Source: Solibacillus sp. FSL R7-0682
Lineage (GTDB): Bacteria > Bacillota > Bacilli > Bacillales_A > Planococcaceae
Reading direction: 5' to 3'
Assembly: GCF_038005985.1 (NCBI RefSeq)
Contig: NZ_JBBOUI010000001.1
Coordinates: forward strand, 3,492,001 to 3,556,000
DNA: 64,000 bases
A program made the position numbers and the translations under genes. Of this stretch, positions 38,566 to 46,672 are shown one piece after another; within the stretch, counting starts at the first letter, position 1, and the number at the start of each line of letters is the position of its first letter. The notes beneath the pieces were generated by a model. That model saw nothing but the letters and a program-made list of their open reading frames with translations. It ran no database searches and was not told where the DNA came from.

Positions 38566-39612
38566 ATTATAAAAAAAGTTATCTTTTTTGAAGTACAAGG
38601 GGGAAGCGATAAAGGGCCAGATGGATATCGCCCCGACACAATGCCAATGGTCGAGGCATTAAAGGAGTGCGCACAAGATGCCGAGGTTATTTTCTTTGAA
38701 ATCGAAAAGCGTGAACAAATTTTTAATTATGTAAAAGACCATGCCGTAGCGTATGTTTCTCGTATTAATCCTGGGAACTTAAAACACGAGGCGGAATATT
38801 TTGATATGTTACGAGAGTTATGTGTAGAAGGGATTATTGGGATGCCTCATCCAGACGCGATGATTAGTTACGGCGCAAAGGATGCATTAGTCAAATTACG
38901 TCATACGTCACTTGTTCCAGAAGATACGTATGCTTACTATACAATTAATCAATTCAAATCGACGTTCCCTAAGTCATTAGCTAAGGGGGAACGAGTATTA
39001 AAGCAAAATAGAGGTTCAACTGGGGAAGGCATTTGGCGCGTACAATTAGTCGAAAAGCTTGCTGATGGGGTAACAGAAGTACCGCTAGATGCACAAATTA
39101 AGTGTACGGAAGCAAAAGATAATCACGTCGAGTACCATCGTTTAGATAGCTTTATGACATTTTGCGAGCAATACATCGTTGGGACAAATGGAATGCTCGT
39201 TGATATGACCTTCCTACCGCGCATCAAAGAAGGTGAAATTCGTTTATTCATGTTGCGTGATAAAGCGATTAATGTAGTTCATAAAAAGCCTGCAGAAGGT
39301 GCGGATGCATTTAGCGCGACATTATTTTCTGGTGCACAGTATCGGTATGACAAGCCTGAGGAATGGGGGGCACTGGTCCAGAGCTTCTTAGGGCAGCTAC
39401 ATGAAATAACAACACTACTTGGGGGCTATGATTTACCGCTAATTTGGACAGCCGACTTCATTTTAGATACAGATGACTTTGGCAATGATACGTATATATT
39501 AGGCGAAATAAATTGCTCTTGTGTAGGCTTTACTTCAGAGCTTGAGTTAGCGCATAATGTAGCACAAGAAATTATTGATTGTTTACATGAAAAAGCTACT
39601 GTTTTAGGGTAA
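38566..39612 (+). CDS. Cj0069-family protein (ATP-grasp-like), start uncertain
   Basis: The protein begins with a beta strand KKVIFFEVQGG. ISYGAKDALVKLRHTSLVPEDT, KGERVLKQNRGSTGEGIWRV, EIRLFMLRDKAINVVHKKP and WTADFILDTDDFGNDTYILGEINCSC follow the ATP-grasp order of lid, nucleotide lysine and metal ligands. It matches the family known as Cj0069. The substrate is unknown; peptide-ligase-like activity is inferred. The only in-frame ATGs (38527 and 38530) lack a ribosome site, whereas AAAGGAG sits six bases before an ATT at 38566, so a rare ATT start is proposed. If wrong, the gene starts at 38527 with 13 more residues. Confidence 0.8.
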   Translation: MIKKVIFFEVQGGSDKGPDGYRPDTMPMVEALKECAQDAEVIFFEIEKREQIFNYVKDHAVAYVSRINPGNLKHEAEYFDMLRELCVEGIIGMPHPDAMISYGAKDALVKLRHTSLVPEDTYAYYTINQFKSTFPKSLAKGERVLKQNRGSTGEGIWRVQLVEKLADGVTEVPLDAQIKCTEAKDNHVEYHRLDSFMTFCEQYIVGTNGMLVDMTFLPRIKEGEIRLFMLRDKAINVVHKKPAEGADAFSATLFSGAQYRYDKPEEWGALVQSFLGQLHEITTLLGGYDLPLIWTADFILDTDDFGNDTYILGEINCSCVGFTSELELAHNVAQEIIDCLHEKATVLG

Positions 39613-39619
39613 AAAAATA

Positions 39620-39652
39620 GGTGCTATGTAAGTTAAACTCTTACATAGCACC
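39620..39652. terminator. Bidirectional terminator
   Basis: The stem GGTGCTATGTAAG / CTTACATAGCACC (13 bp) has a 7-nt loop between two convergent genes, with an A-run on the left flank. Confidence 0.85.
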
Positions 39653-39658
39653 CATTCA

Positions 39659-40213
39659 TTACTGGATATCAACAGCTTGCTTCGATAATGTTTTTGTCAT
39701 TTCACAATAATGCACGAATACACGAGCTAACTCGCGTAGGCGGTTGTGTACATCTTCGTCAATCAGACGATTTTCTTTATCAAAATGATCAGCATGTGTG
39801 TAGACATAGTTTGGTGTTACTAGGCATCGGAAGTAGTCTAAAATCGGACGTAATTGATTTTCTAATACTAAATGATGCTGGTACGTACCACCGTTACCAA
39901 CAATTGCAGCTGGCTTGTAGCGCAGTGCCTTTGGTGGTAGCATATCAAAGGCGTTTTTTAATACGCCTGGAATCGATGCTTGGAAAATTGGTGAAGCAAA
40001 AATGTAGCCATCTGCTTCCTCAAATTTTTGAATCATCATTTTCATATCATCATTTAACGGGCTACCGTCTAAAATTTGATGCTGTAGCTTTGAGAAATAC
40101 AAAATTTCTAGTTCTAGTTCAGGATTGAACGCTTCAATATATTTTTGAACCTGCTCTAATACGACGCCGGTTTTGCGACCAAAAATAGTACCATCGACAA
40201 GTAAGATTTTCAT
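39659..40213 (-). CDS. NADPH-dependent FMN reductase family protein
   Basis: The 184-residue flavodoxin-like protein shows the nucleotide loop MKILLVDGTIFGRKTG, the flavin-contacting ADGYIFASPIFQASIPGVLKNAFD and AAIVGNGGTYQHH. Such enzymes reduce FMN, quinones or azo compounds with NAD(P)H. GGAGG precedes the ATG. It stands alone. The substrate is not predictable. Confidence 0.88.
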   Translation of the reverse strand: MKILLVDGTIFGRKTGVVLEQVQKYIEAFNPELELEILYFSKLQHQILDGSPLNDDMKMMIQKFEEADGYIFASPIFQASIPGVLKNAFDMLPPKALRYKPAAIVGNGGTYQHHLVLENQLRPILDYFRCLVTPNYVYTHADHFDKENRLIDEDVHNRLRELARVFVHYCEMTKTLSKQAVDIQ

Positions 40214-40437
40214 GTATGTTCCTCCAAAAAACGAATTTCTTATCCTATTGTAGCAGATGCTTCGGAGTCAGTGACAGGTAGTTACTTCAAATTCGTAAAG
40301 TTCAGTCTTTCGACGGAAATTATTATGGTGGAATAAAGTAAAATTGTAATCAGTAGGAGTTACTCTGTACAAGAAAAGCTAATGCATCGTAGTCCATGTA
40401 AGGTTTCACGTTGACCATTGCACTTCTTTTTATCATC

Positions 40438-41247
40438 TTATTTTTCTACACGATCAACCGTTTTAATTTTGCTTCGATCAAATACTACCTCTTCATCCAC
40501 GGGTGGAAGCTCGTCTTTTTCTAATTTTCCCCAATTAAAGGACAGCTCTTCATTCGTCGCTACTTCGCCAGTTGCCATTACAGGTAATTGCATTGCTAAA
40601 AGTTCATCCGATTGATAAATCGCAACCTTTTCCTTTTTACCGTATAACGCAATGCTCATCATCGCTATAGCAATTTGCTCCGCTGGAATCGAACGAATTT
40701 TTTTCATTGGTCCAACTAGTAATGGATTCATTATTGCTAAAACTTTCGCCCCTACTGTTTCCCCTAAACGAAATTCCTTACGCTCACCTACAATAAGTGA
40801 AGGTCGCACAATCGATAGTTGTGGAAAATCGATTTTAATGAGCTCTGATTCAAGTTTTCCCTTTACACGACTATAATATGCAAATGCCTTTTCGTCGGCT
40901 CCCATTGCAGAAATGACGATAAAGTGTCCAATTCCTCGATTTTTGGCAAGTGCTGCAATTGTCATCGGATACTCAAAATCGACTTTTTCAAATGTTGGTC
41001 GAGAGCCAGCTTTTTTTATTGTCGTGCCTAAGCAGCAATACACTTCATGGGCAAATTCAATATCTTGTTCAGCAATTTCATCAAATTCACGCAATGTCAC
41101 GACTAATTTTTTGTGGGTAAAATCAAGTGGTCTACGTGAAATTACATTCACCGCCACGTATTGTTCACTTTCGCACAATAATTTAACGAGCGCCGAGCCA
41201 ACTAATCCTGTTGCGCCAACAACTAATGCAGAACGCATTCCTGTCAT
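40438..41247 (-). CDS. NAD(P)-binding Rossmann-fold protein (NmrA/YbjT-like short-chain reductase)
   Basis: The ~270-residue protein opens with the dinucleotide-binding ALVVGATGLVGSALV and continues with the SDR-like EVYCCLGTTIKKAGS, FIVISAMGADEKAFAYYSRVKGKLE (the YxxxK-like pair in the position of the SDR catalytic residues) and LSIVRPSLIVGERKEFR. It matches the atypical SDR group related to TIP30/HTATIP2-like and YbjT proteins. A C-terminal acidic extension (DELPPVDEEVVFDR) is unusual. MTG at 41247 is chosen by ribosome-site spacing. Substrate unknown. Confidence 0.85.
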   Translation of the reverse strand: MTGMRSALVVGATGLVGSALVKLLCESEQYVAVNVISRRPLDFTHKKLVVTLREFDEIAEQDIEFAHEVYCCLGTTIKKAGSRPTFEKVDFEYPMTIAALAKNRGIGHFIVISAMGADEKAFAYYSRVKGKLESELIKIDFPQLSIVRPSLIVGERKEFRLGETVGAKVLAIMNPLLVGPMKKIRSIPAEQIAIAMMSIALYGKKEKVAIYQSDELLAMQLPVMATGEVATNEELSFNWGKLEKDELPPVDEEVVFDRSKIKTVDRVEK

Positions 41248-41402
41248 ACACATCACTCTTTCATCTTAGGTATCTTCTATATTTATTACGCTTCAGCTAA
41301 CCTACTTCCGGAATTAGCTTCCCATATCAATACTTACTATCTATACATACTTTCGGTCTTTTTACCATATTTTATAGGGATAGTGGAAAGGAAGGGATTG
41401 TA

Positions 41403-42437
41403 TTGCAAAAAAAGAAAATTATATGGATCGTCGAGCATTGTGATATTAAAGGGAGTTACATTTTTGAGCGAGCCGTAACTTTGGCCAAGCTTTTGCAGGA
41501 GGAAAGCGTGTTTATCTTTGTGCGAACAGATAATGCACGCATTATAAGCGAATTAGCCAAAACGGGTTTAAATATAATTCTTTTCGATAAATTTGAAGAG
41601 GTTAAAAAGAAAGTTCGGGAAATGCAGCCAGATTTAATCGTCCATGATGGTAAAGATACATTGCTTGAACATATAGAACTTATTCGTCCATTCTGCCCAA
41701 CCATTGTTCATTTTGACGACTTTGGAATGGGCGCTAAGCTTGTCGATTGTCATCTTATTTCATTATTTGCAGAGTCATACGAACAACCATTTGTCCAAGA
41801 GCTTGCTGGAAGCTATGCATTTGCCGTACCACCAAACCTAGAAAAAGTCGCAAAACAAATCCTCGAAACACCAGATTGTTCAATAAAAGACACACTACCT
41901 CATATCGTTGTTGCCTTTGAAGATGGGGATGCCAATAATTTAACATACAGGACACTGCGCCATTTAACACAGTTGCAAATTCCACTTAAAATCTCGGTTG
42001 CAATTGATGATGACTATCAGCACGATGTAGATAGTTTACAACTGATGGCATTAAGTAGACGCAATACTGAAATTGTTCGCCGTCCAGAAGCCCTACTACA
42101 CCTTATGCCGCAAGCTGATTTAATCATTTGCAATGGAAACTATACACCTTATAAAATTGCTGCAGCTGGCATTCCTTGCATTACAACAGCTCAACATGAA
42201 AATGAATTAAATTATGCCTTCTCACGGGAGGATAATGGTTTTATCAATATCGGTCTCGGCCGCAAAATGAAGCAGTCAATTCTTCAAAATGCTGTGATGG
42301 AGCTATTACTACACGAGCAACGCCGTGAACGTGCAGTTAGAAAGCAGCGCTCGCTCGAAATTATTACGAACAATGAAATTTTACAAACATTACTTTTAGA
42401 TTTAGCTTATTCTCGTCATAATATTGCACACATATAG
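41403..42437 (+). CDS. PseG/SpsG-like glycosyltransferase-fold protein
   Basis: The 344-residue GT-B-like protein has two Rossmann halves: an N-terminal half with IIWIVEHCDIKGSYIFERAV and PDLIVHDGKD, and a C-terminal half with ICNGNYTPYKIAAAGIPCIT. The closest pattern is PseG/SpsG, the hydrolase that removes UDP from UDP-diacetamido sugars in pseudaminic-acid synthesis, or the related spore-coat protein SpsG. No other pse or sps gene is nearby. The start is TTG behind GGAAGGG. Function is therefore only a family-level guess. Confidence 0.65.
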   Translation: MQKKKIIWIVEHCDIKGSYIFERAVTLAKLLQEESVFIFVRTDNARIISELAKTGLNIILFDKFEEVKKKVREMQPDLIVHDGKDTLLEHIELIRPFCPTIVHFDDFGMGAKLVDCHLISLFAESYEQPFVQELAGSYAFAVPPNLEKVAKQILETPDCSIKDTLPHIVVAFEDGDANNLTYRTLRHLTQLQIPLKISVAIDDDYQHDVDSLQLMALSRRNTEIVRRPEALLHLMPQADLIICNGNYTPYKIAAAGIPCITTAQHENELNYAFSREDNGFINIGLGRKMKQSILQNAVMELLLHEQRRERAVRKQRSLEIITNNEILQTLLLDLAYSRHNIAHI

Positions 42438-42505
42438 TGAAAAAAATTCGTGCGATGTGATACAATATGAAAAGATTAATTTTCGTAATCAAAGGAGCTA
42501 TCATC

Positions 42506-42691
42506 ATGCTAACAAAGGACCAGCTTCAACAACAAATCGCCGAATTAAAGATGGACTACATTAATCTACAAGGTGATATGGAAAAGCTAGAATCACTAGG
42601 CCATGCAGACTCAGTAAAACAAGCACTTACACGTCTTGAAAATATGGAAGCAAGGCTTGCAGAACTAAACAAACAGCTCGCAGCACTATAA
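42506..42691 (+). CDS. SE1832-family small protein
   Basis: A 61-residue, all-helical, heptad-patterned protein (MLTKDQLQQQIAELKMDY...RLENMEARLAELNKQ). The ATG at 42506 follows AAAGGAG; an upstream ATG at 42467 lacks a site. It looks like a short coiled-coil dimer of the SE1832 family, conserved in Bacillota but without known function. It lies between the PseG-like gene and the ABC-F gene on the same strand. Confidence 0.8.
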   Translation: MLTKDQLQQQIAELKMDYINLQGDMEKLESLGHADSVKQALTRLENMEARLAELNKQLAAL

Positions 42692-42746
42692 CGCTCGCGA
42701 GTTTTTTTATGAGATAAAACAAACATAAATTTTCGGAGGAATATAT

Positions 42747-44327
42747 ATGGCAATTTTAACAGTTGAAAATTTAGGTCATTCATTTGGTGACCGTACGTTA
42801 TTTAAAGACGTATCATTTCGCTTAGTAGAAGGCGATCACATCGGTTTAGTTGGCGCAAATGGCGTTGGTAAATCAACACTGATGGGAATTTTAACAGGAC
42901 AAGTAATTCATGATCAAGGTAAAGTTGAATGGCTTCCTGGCACGCACTACGGCTATCTAGACCAGCACACCGTATTAACAGCTGGGCGTACAATGCGTGA
43001 TGCTCTGCGTGATGCGTTTTTACCACTATATAAAAAAGAAGAGCGCTTAAATGAAATTTCGGTACAGCTAGGGGAGCCAGATGCAGATTACGATACCCTT
43101 TTAGAAGAAATGTCTGAAATTCAAGACGCTCTTGATGCGGGTGATTTCTATAGTTTAGATATGAAAATTGATGAGATAGCACGTGGTCTAGGTCTAGATG
43201 CAATCGGTCTTGAGCGTGATGTAGCTGCCCTTTCTGGTGGTCAACGTACGAAAGTATTACTAGCTAAGCTTTTATTAGAAAAACCAAAAGTATTATTACT
43301 AGATGAGCCGACGAACTATTTAGACGAAGAGCATGTAACTTGGCTTAAAAGCTATTTAAAAAACTATCCACACGCATTCCTATTAATTTCTCATGATACG
43401 GAATTTATGAATGACGTAGTTGATGTTATTTTACATTTAGAATTCACGAAAATGACACGCTACACAGCAACTTATGAGAAATTCATCGAGCTAGCGGAAA
43501 TTAATAAGCGCCAACATATTGAAGCATACGAAAAGCAGCAGGAATTCATTAAGAAGCAAGAAGATTTCATTGCCAAAAACAAAGCGCGTTATTCAACAAC
43601 TGGGCGTGCGAAATCACGTGCGAAACAGCTTGACCGTTTAGAGCGTATTGATCGCCCGGAAACTGCCGTGAAACCAGAGTTTAGTTTTAAAGAAGCACGT
43701 ACACCAGGTCGCTACGTAGTAGAGGCAGAAAACTTAGTCATTGGTTATGACAAAGAAAAACCGTTATTACCCCCACTAACTTTCCAAATTGAGCGCGGTG
43801 AAAAAATCGCACTTGTCGGAATGAACGGTGTCGGTAAATCAACGCTTCTGAAAACAATGCTAGGTAAAATCCAACCACTTGATGGAAAAGTAATTTTAGG
43901 TGACTATTTAGAACCTTCATACTTCGAGCAGGAAGTAAAGGCAGATAAAATTACACCGATTGATGATGTGTGGAATGCCTTCCCTTCTATGGAGCAAGCG
44001 CAAGTTCGTGCAGCATTAGCACGTGCTGGTTTAAAAACAGATCATATTACCCGCCCTCTTAACTCCCTTTCCGGAGGTGAGCAGGCAAAAGTACGCCTAT
44101 GTAAATTAATGATGGACCAGACAAACTGGTTAATCTTTGACGAGCCGACAAACCATTTAGATATCGATGCAAAAGAAGAATTAAAACGCGCAATGAAGGA
44201 TTTCAAGGGTACAATCGTTCTAGTATCCCACGAGCCTGAATTTTATGACGGATTAGTGACGAAAGTTTGGAACGTACAAGACTGGTTTACGACACGTGAA
44301 ACGAAGGAATTAGAAGAATTTAAGTAA
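42747..44327 (+). CDS. ABC-F family ATPase (ribosome-associated type)
   Basis: The 526-residue soluble protein has two ABC ATPase domains: Walker A GANGVGKST and GMNGVGKST, signatures LSGGQRTKV and LSGGEQAKV, Walker B LLLDEPTNYLDEEH and LIFDEPTNHLDID. They are joined by a linker with basic coiled-coil residues (KNKARYSTTGRAKSRAKQ). ABC-F proteins of this layout bind the ribosomal E site and affect translation, some giving antibiotic protection. It most resembles the housekeeping YkpA/YbiT type. GGAGGA precedes the ATG, and a terminator follows. Confidence 0.92.
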   Translation: MAILTVENLGHSFGDRTLFKDVSFRLVEGDHIGLVGANGVGKSTLMGILTGQVIHDQGKVEWLPGTHYGYLDQHTVLTAGRTMRDALRDAFLPLYKKEERLNEISVQLGEPDADYDTLLEEMSEIQDALDAGDFYSLDMKIDEIARGLGLDAIGLERDVAALSGGQRTKVLLAKLLLEKPKVLLLDEPTNYLDEEHVTWLKSYLKNYPHAFLLISHDTEFMNDVVDVILHLEFTKMTRYTATYEKFIELAEINKRQHIEAYEKQQEFIKKQEDFIAKNKARYSTTGRAKSRAKQLDRLERIDRPETAVKPEFSFKEARTPGRYVVEAENLVIGYDKEKPLLPPLTFQIERGEKIALVGMNGVGKSTLLKTMLGKIQPLDGKVILGDYLEPSYFEQEVKADKITPIDDVWNAFPSMEQAQVRAALARAGLKTDHITRPLNSLSGGEQAKVRLCKLMMDQTNWLIFDEPTNHLDIDAKEELKRAMKDFKGTIVLVSHEPEFYDGLVTKVWNVQDWFTTRETKELEEFK

Positions 44328-44335
44328 GTTATAGT

Positions 44336-44368
44336 AAAGCTACGCAATTTTTTTTGCGTGGCTTTTTT
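44336..44368 (+). terminator. Intrinsic terminator of the ABC-F gene
   Basis: The stem AAAGCTACGC / GCGTGGCTTT has a loop of T's and is followed by TTTTTT. Confidence 0.85.
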
Positions 44369-44537
44369 ATATGAATTTAATAGTGAAAACTAGACAAAAT
44401 CTGCTTTCTGACTCGTAATTTACAAAATTGTAATATTAATAATCGAAACTTTTTTATTTGAAATACGTATAATTTATTAGAATAGTGGGTATACAAAATA
44501 GTGGAAAACAAATTACAAAAAGATATTGCATTATAAG
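44369..44537. other. Spacer upstream of the spx-like operon
   Basis: AT-rich; promoter-like TTGAAA near 44459 with an AATAGT about 17 bases later. No gene. Confidence 0.35.
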
Positions 44538-44587
44538 TAGCTTAGTTGTAAGATATATTTATAAACAATTGTCTTACAACTAAGCTA
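44538..44587. promoter_or_regulatory. Perfect 16-bp inverted repeat before the spx-like/marR operon
   Basis: TAGCTTAGTTGTAAGA and TCTTACAACTAAGCTA are exact inverted copies separated by 18 bp, ending 36 bases before the spx-like ATG. There is no T-run, so it is not a terminator. The length and proximity suggest an operator for the MarR repressor of the same operon, or a leader RNA hairpin. Confidence 0.7.
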
Positions 44588-44623
44588 TCACCAAATGATT
44601 ATGGGAAAGCGAGGAAAAATAAT

Positions 44624-45025
44624 ATGACAGTAACAATTTATACACAATCAAGCTGTTCCTCATCACGAAAAGCATTAAGATGGTTAAACGAAAACAACAT
44701 TGCTTATACGGAAAAAAGAACAACTTCTCAACCTTTAACATTAGCAGAATTTAAACATATTTTAAGTATGACGGAAGATGGTACAGACGAGATCATCGCA
44801 ACAAACTCAAATGACTTTAAAAATTTACAGGTTGATATCGATCAGTTATCAATCCAGGAACTATACAACTTAATTCAGCAGCATCCTCGTATGTTACGTA
44901 GCCCGATTTTGCTTGATGAAAAGCGTATCCAAATTGGCTACAACGAAATGGACATTCGACGCTTCATTCCACGTAAAGTACGTGCATTTGAATTGAATGC
45001 TTTACAAAGGCTTGCCGTTGAATAG
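44624..45025 (+). CDS. Spx/ArsC-family regulator with CxxS instead of CxxC
   Basis: Spx binds the RNA polymerase alpha C-terminal domain and reprograms transcription under disulfide stress. The 133-residue protein keeps the Spx pattern MTEDGTDEII (the alpha-CTD contact glycine), LRSPILLDEKRIQIGYNE and RRFIPRKVR. The redox switch CxxC is changed to C11-S-S-S14 (SSCSSSRKAL), so it cannot form the usual intramolecular disulfide. It is probably an Spx paralogue (Spx/MgsR-like) of altered redox sensing. It is the first gene of an operon with a MarR regulator 25 bp downstream, behind the inverted repeat. Confidence 0.88.
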   Translation: MTVTIYTQSSCSSSRKALRWLNENNIAYTEKRTTSQPLTLAEFKHILSMTEDGTDEIIATNSNDFKNLQVDIDQLSIQELYNLIQQHPRMLRSPILLDEKRIQIGYNEMDIRRFIPRKVRAFELNALQRLAVE

Positions 45026-45050
45026 TGAATACTTTTGGAGTTGACAATTT

Positions 45051-45476
45051 ATGAACGAGCTTAAACGCGAGCAACTAACAGCACTTTTTGAAACCTTTGC
45101 TTCTTTAGAACGCAAAATGGCCAATGAATGGAATAGTCACAATGAGCTAGGCTTTTCAAAATCACATATTTTAATTTTAGCCTATCTTTATTCAGAAGGA
45201 CCAAAAAGACCTTCTGCTATCGCTGAAAAGTTGAAAGTTACAACAGGTGGCGTTACCGTTTTAACTACAAAGCTTGCGAAGGCCGGCTTAATTGAAAAAA
45301 CTCAAAACGAAACCGATCGCCGCGCTTCACAAATTCATATTACTGAAGCAGGTATCGAGTTATTAGATCGTTCACGCCAGCAGGTTGAAAACTTATTCGA
45401 CCATCTGTTCGGGATGTTAACTGAAGATGAAATTCAAACGTTACAATACATTTTTGATAAATGCATGAAATTGTAA
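45051..45476 (+). CDS. MarR-family transcriptional regulator
   Basis: The 141-residue winged-helix protein shows helix-turn-helix SAIAEKLKVTTGGVTVLTTKLAKAG and the wing ETDRRASQIHITEAG. MarR proteins bind palindromic operators and are released by phenolics, antibiotics or oxidants. It is the second gene of the spx-like operon; autoregulation through the upstream 16-bp inverted repeat is inferred. A perfect terminator follows. Confidence 0.92.
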   Translation: MNELKREQLTALFETFASLERKMANEWNSHNELGFSKSHILILAYLYSEGPKRPSAIAEKLKVTTGGVTVLTTKLAKAGLIEKTQNETDRRASQIHITEAGIELLDRSRQQVENLFDHLFGMLTEDEIQTLQYIFDKCMKL

Positions 45477-45481
45477 AACCC

Positions 45482-45513
45482 TCGCTAGCTAATAAGGCTA
45501 GCGATTTTTTTTT
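45482..45513 (+). terminator. Intrinsic terminator of the spx-like/marR operon
   Basis: The stem TCGCTAGC / GCTAGCGA with a 7-nt loop is followed by nine T's. Confidence 0.9.
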
Positions 45514-45740
45514 GAGTTGAATCCCCATTTTACAGCGTGGAAGGTAGTATTGTGTTATGGAGGATAAGACATGTGTATGTGCAGGCTGTGCGCTGTGGGA
45601 GCCTTTGGTGGCGTTTTAGGGAGAAGATAGTGTTGTATAGAGAATGTGAGCTGATGGCCCGGCGTAAGGGGCATGTCAGGTACTGTGGATAGATGCTAGC
45701 AACGAGTTGCTCTGGGAGCAGAGCCAATAAGCCCTTTTAC
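45514..45740. other. G-rich, C-poor unassigned stretch
   Basis: Between 45541 and 45660 the + strand has about 45 G but only about 12 C, unlike the flanking sequence. An open frame runs from GTG 45537 to TAG 45692 (52 codons, rich in Arg, Cys and Trp) without a convincing ribosome site. A small hairpin (GCAACGAGTTGC, then a G-rich stem) lies near 45697-45725. It could be an unrecognised structured RNA or a relic. Confidence 0.35.
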
Positions 45741-45809
45741 TACTGTACCATCTTCTAACTATCCCTCTTTAATCACCCCCCTCAAAATCAAATTCCTCAA
45801 ACGAAAAAC

Positions 45810-45836
45810 GCCATTCTCATCGAATGACGTTTCTTA
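45810..45836 (-). terminator. Intrinsic terminator of the sigma-factor gene
   Basis: The stem AACGCCATTC / GAATGACGTT (one mismatch) has an A-run on the left (T-run on the - strand). Confidence 0.7.
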
Positions 45837-45865
45837 AACTCCATTATTGTTTCAATGGTCATTTT

Positions 45866-46414
45866 TTATGCTGGTAATAGTGTATCTGCTACGCCGGCAT
45901 CAGATAATAGAATTTCTTTTAAGCGTGCTTTGGCGCGGAATAGACGGGATTTAACTGTTCCGATGGATACTTTCATTAGCTCTGAAATTTCTGCCAATGA
46001 AAATTGATCCACGTAGAAGTACCATAGTGTTTTTTGATAAATGCCCTCTAGTTGGCTCATTTTTTCTTGGACAATTTTTGTGATTTCCGTTTTTTCAATC
46101 ATTTCTTCTGGTGAAATATCATTGTTGGGAACCAAATCTAAAATCGGTACGTCTAATTGTTCAGGTTGATTCATCATATATTTGCTACGGCGCACATTTT
46201 TGCGATAGCGGTCGCGGAATGTGTTCATCGTAATTGTTGTTAGCCATGCTTTCACGTGGTCTACTTCAGCGACGTTTGCTTCATAGCGCACGACCTTTAC
46301 CCAAACTTCTTGCATTAAATCTTCTGCTTCACCTTGGTTGCGTGTTAATTTTAAGCATAAGTGATAAATGTAGCGATTGTATTCATCATAAATAGTTGTT
46401 AATAACTCGTTCAT
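45866..46414 (-). CDS. ECF-type RNA polymerase sigma factor
   Basis: The ~182-residue sigma-70 family protein has only regions 2 and 4: region 2 with YDEYNRYIYHLCLKL, GEAEDLMQEVWVKVV and the promoter-melting AWLTTITMNTFRDRYRKN, and region 4 with TLWYFYVDQFSLAEISELMK and VSIGTVKSRLFRAKARLKE. It resembles the SigW/SigV group. The ATG at 46414 follows GGAGG. No anti-sigma or zinc-binding-repressor gene is adjacent in this window, so regulation is unknown. Confidence 0.92.
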   Translation of the reverse strand: MNELLTTIYDEYNRYIYHLCLKLTRNQGEAEDLMQEVWVKVVRYEANVAEVDHVKAWLTTITMNTFRDRYRKNVRRSKYMMNQPEQLDVPILDLVPNNDISPEEMIEKTEITKIVQEKMSQLEGIYQKTLWYFYVDQFSLAEISELMKVSIGTVKSRLFRAKARLKEILLSDAGVADTLLPA

Positions 46415-46468
46415 TATACTTCCTCCGATAACGTTGAATTTGAATTGCGAAAGAATGGTTGCCGCCAA

Positions 46469-46672
46469 ACATTTCGCTTTTATATAAAGTCAATGTATGT
46501 TTAAATTCATGAAGTTTTGTACTTCTTGACTCTATTTTGCCAAATTCAATGCTTACACTCTATCGGATTGGCTTTCAATTACCTTACAATGCTGTAAGTT
46601 TGGGAGTAATTGTTTGTATTTTAAAAGGCGTCGCTACTCTATATAGCGCGCATTTTTCCATCAATTCCCACC
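46469..46672. other. Upstream region of the ECF sigma gene
   Basis: AT-rich spacer. It contains TTGACT on the - strand near 46493, but no clear autoregulatory ECF promoter. No gene. Confidence 0.3.

Noticed and set aside
42691-42715. Palindrome CTCGCGAG followed by T-run after the SE1832-family gene as a terminator
   Set aside because: The self-complementary core leaves no loop for a stable hairpin, so it is not called, although weak termination is possible.
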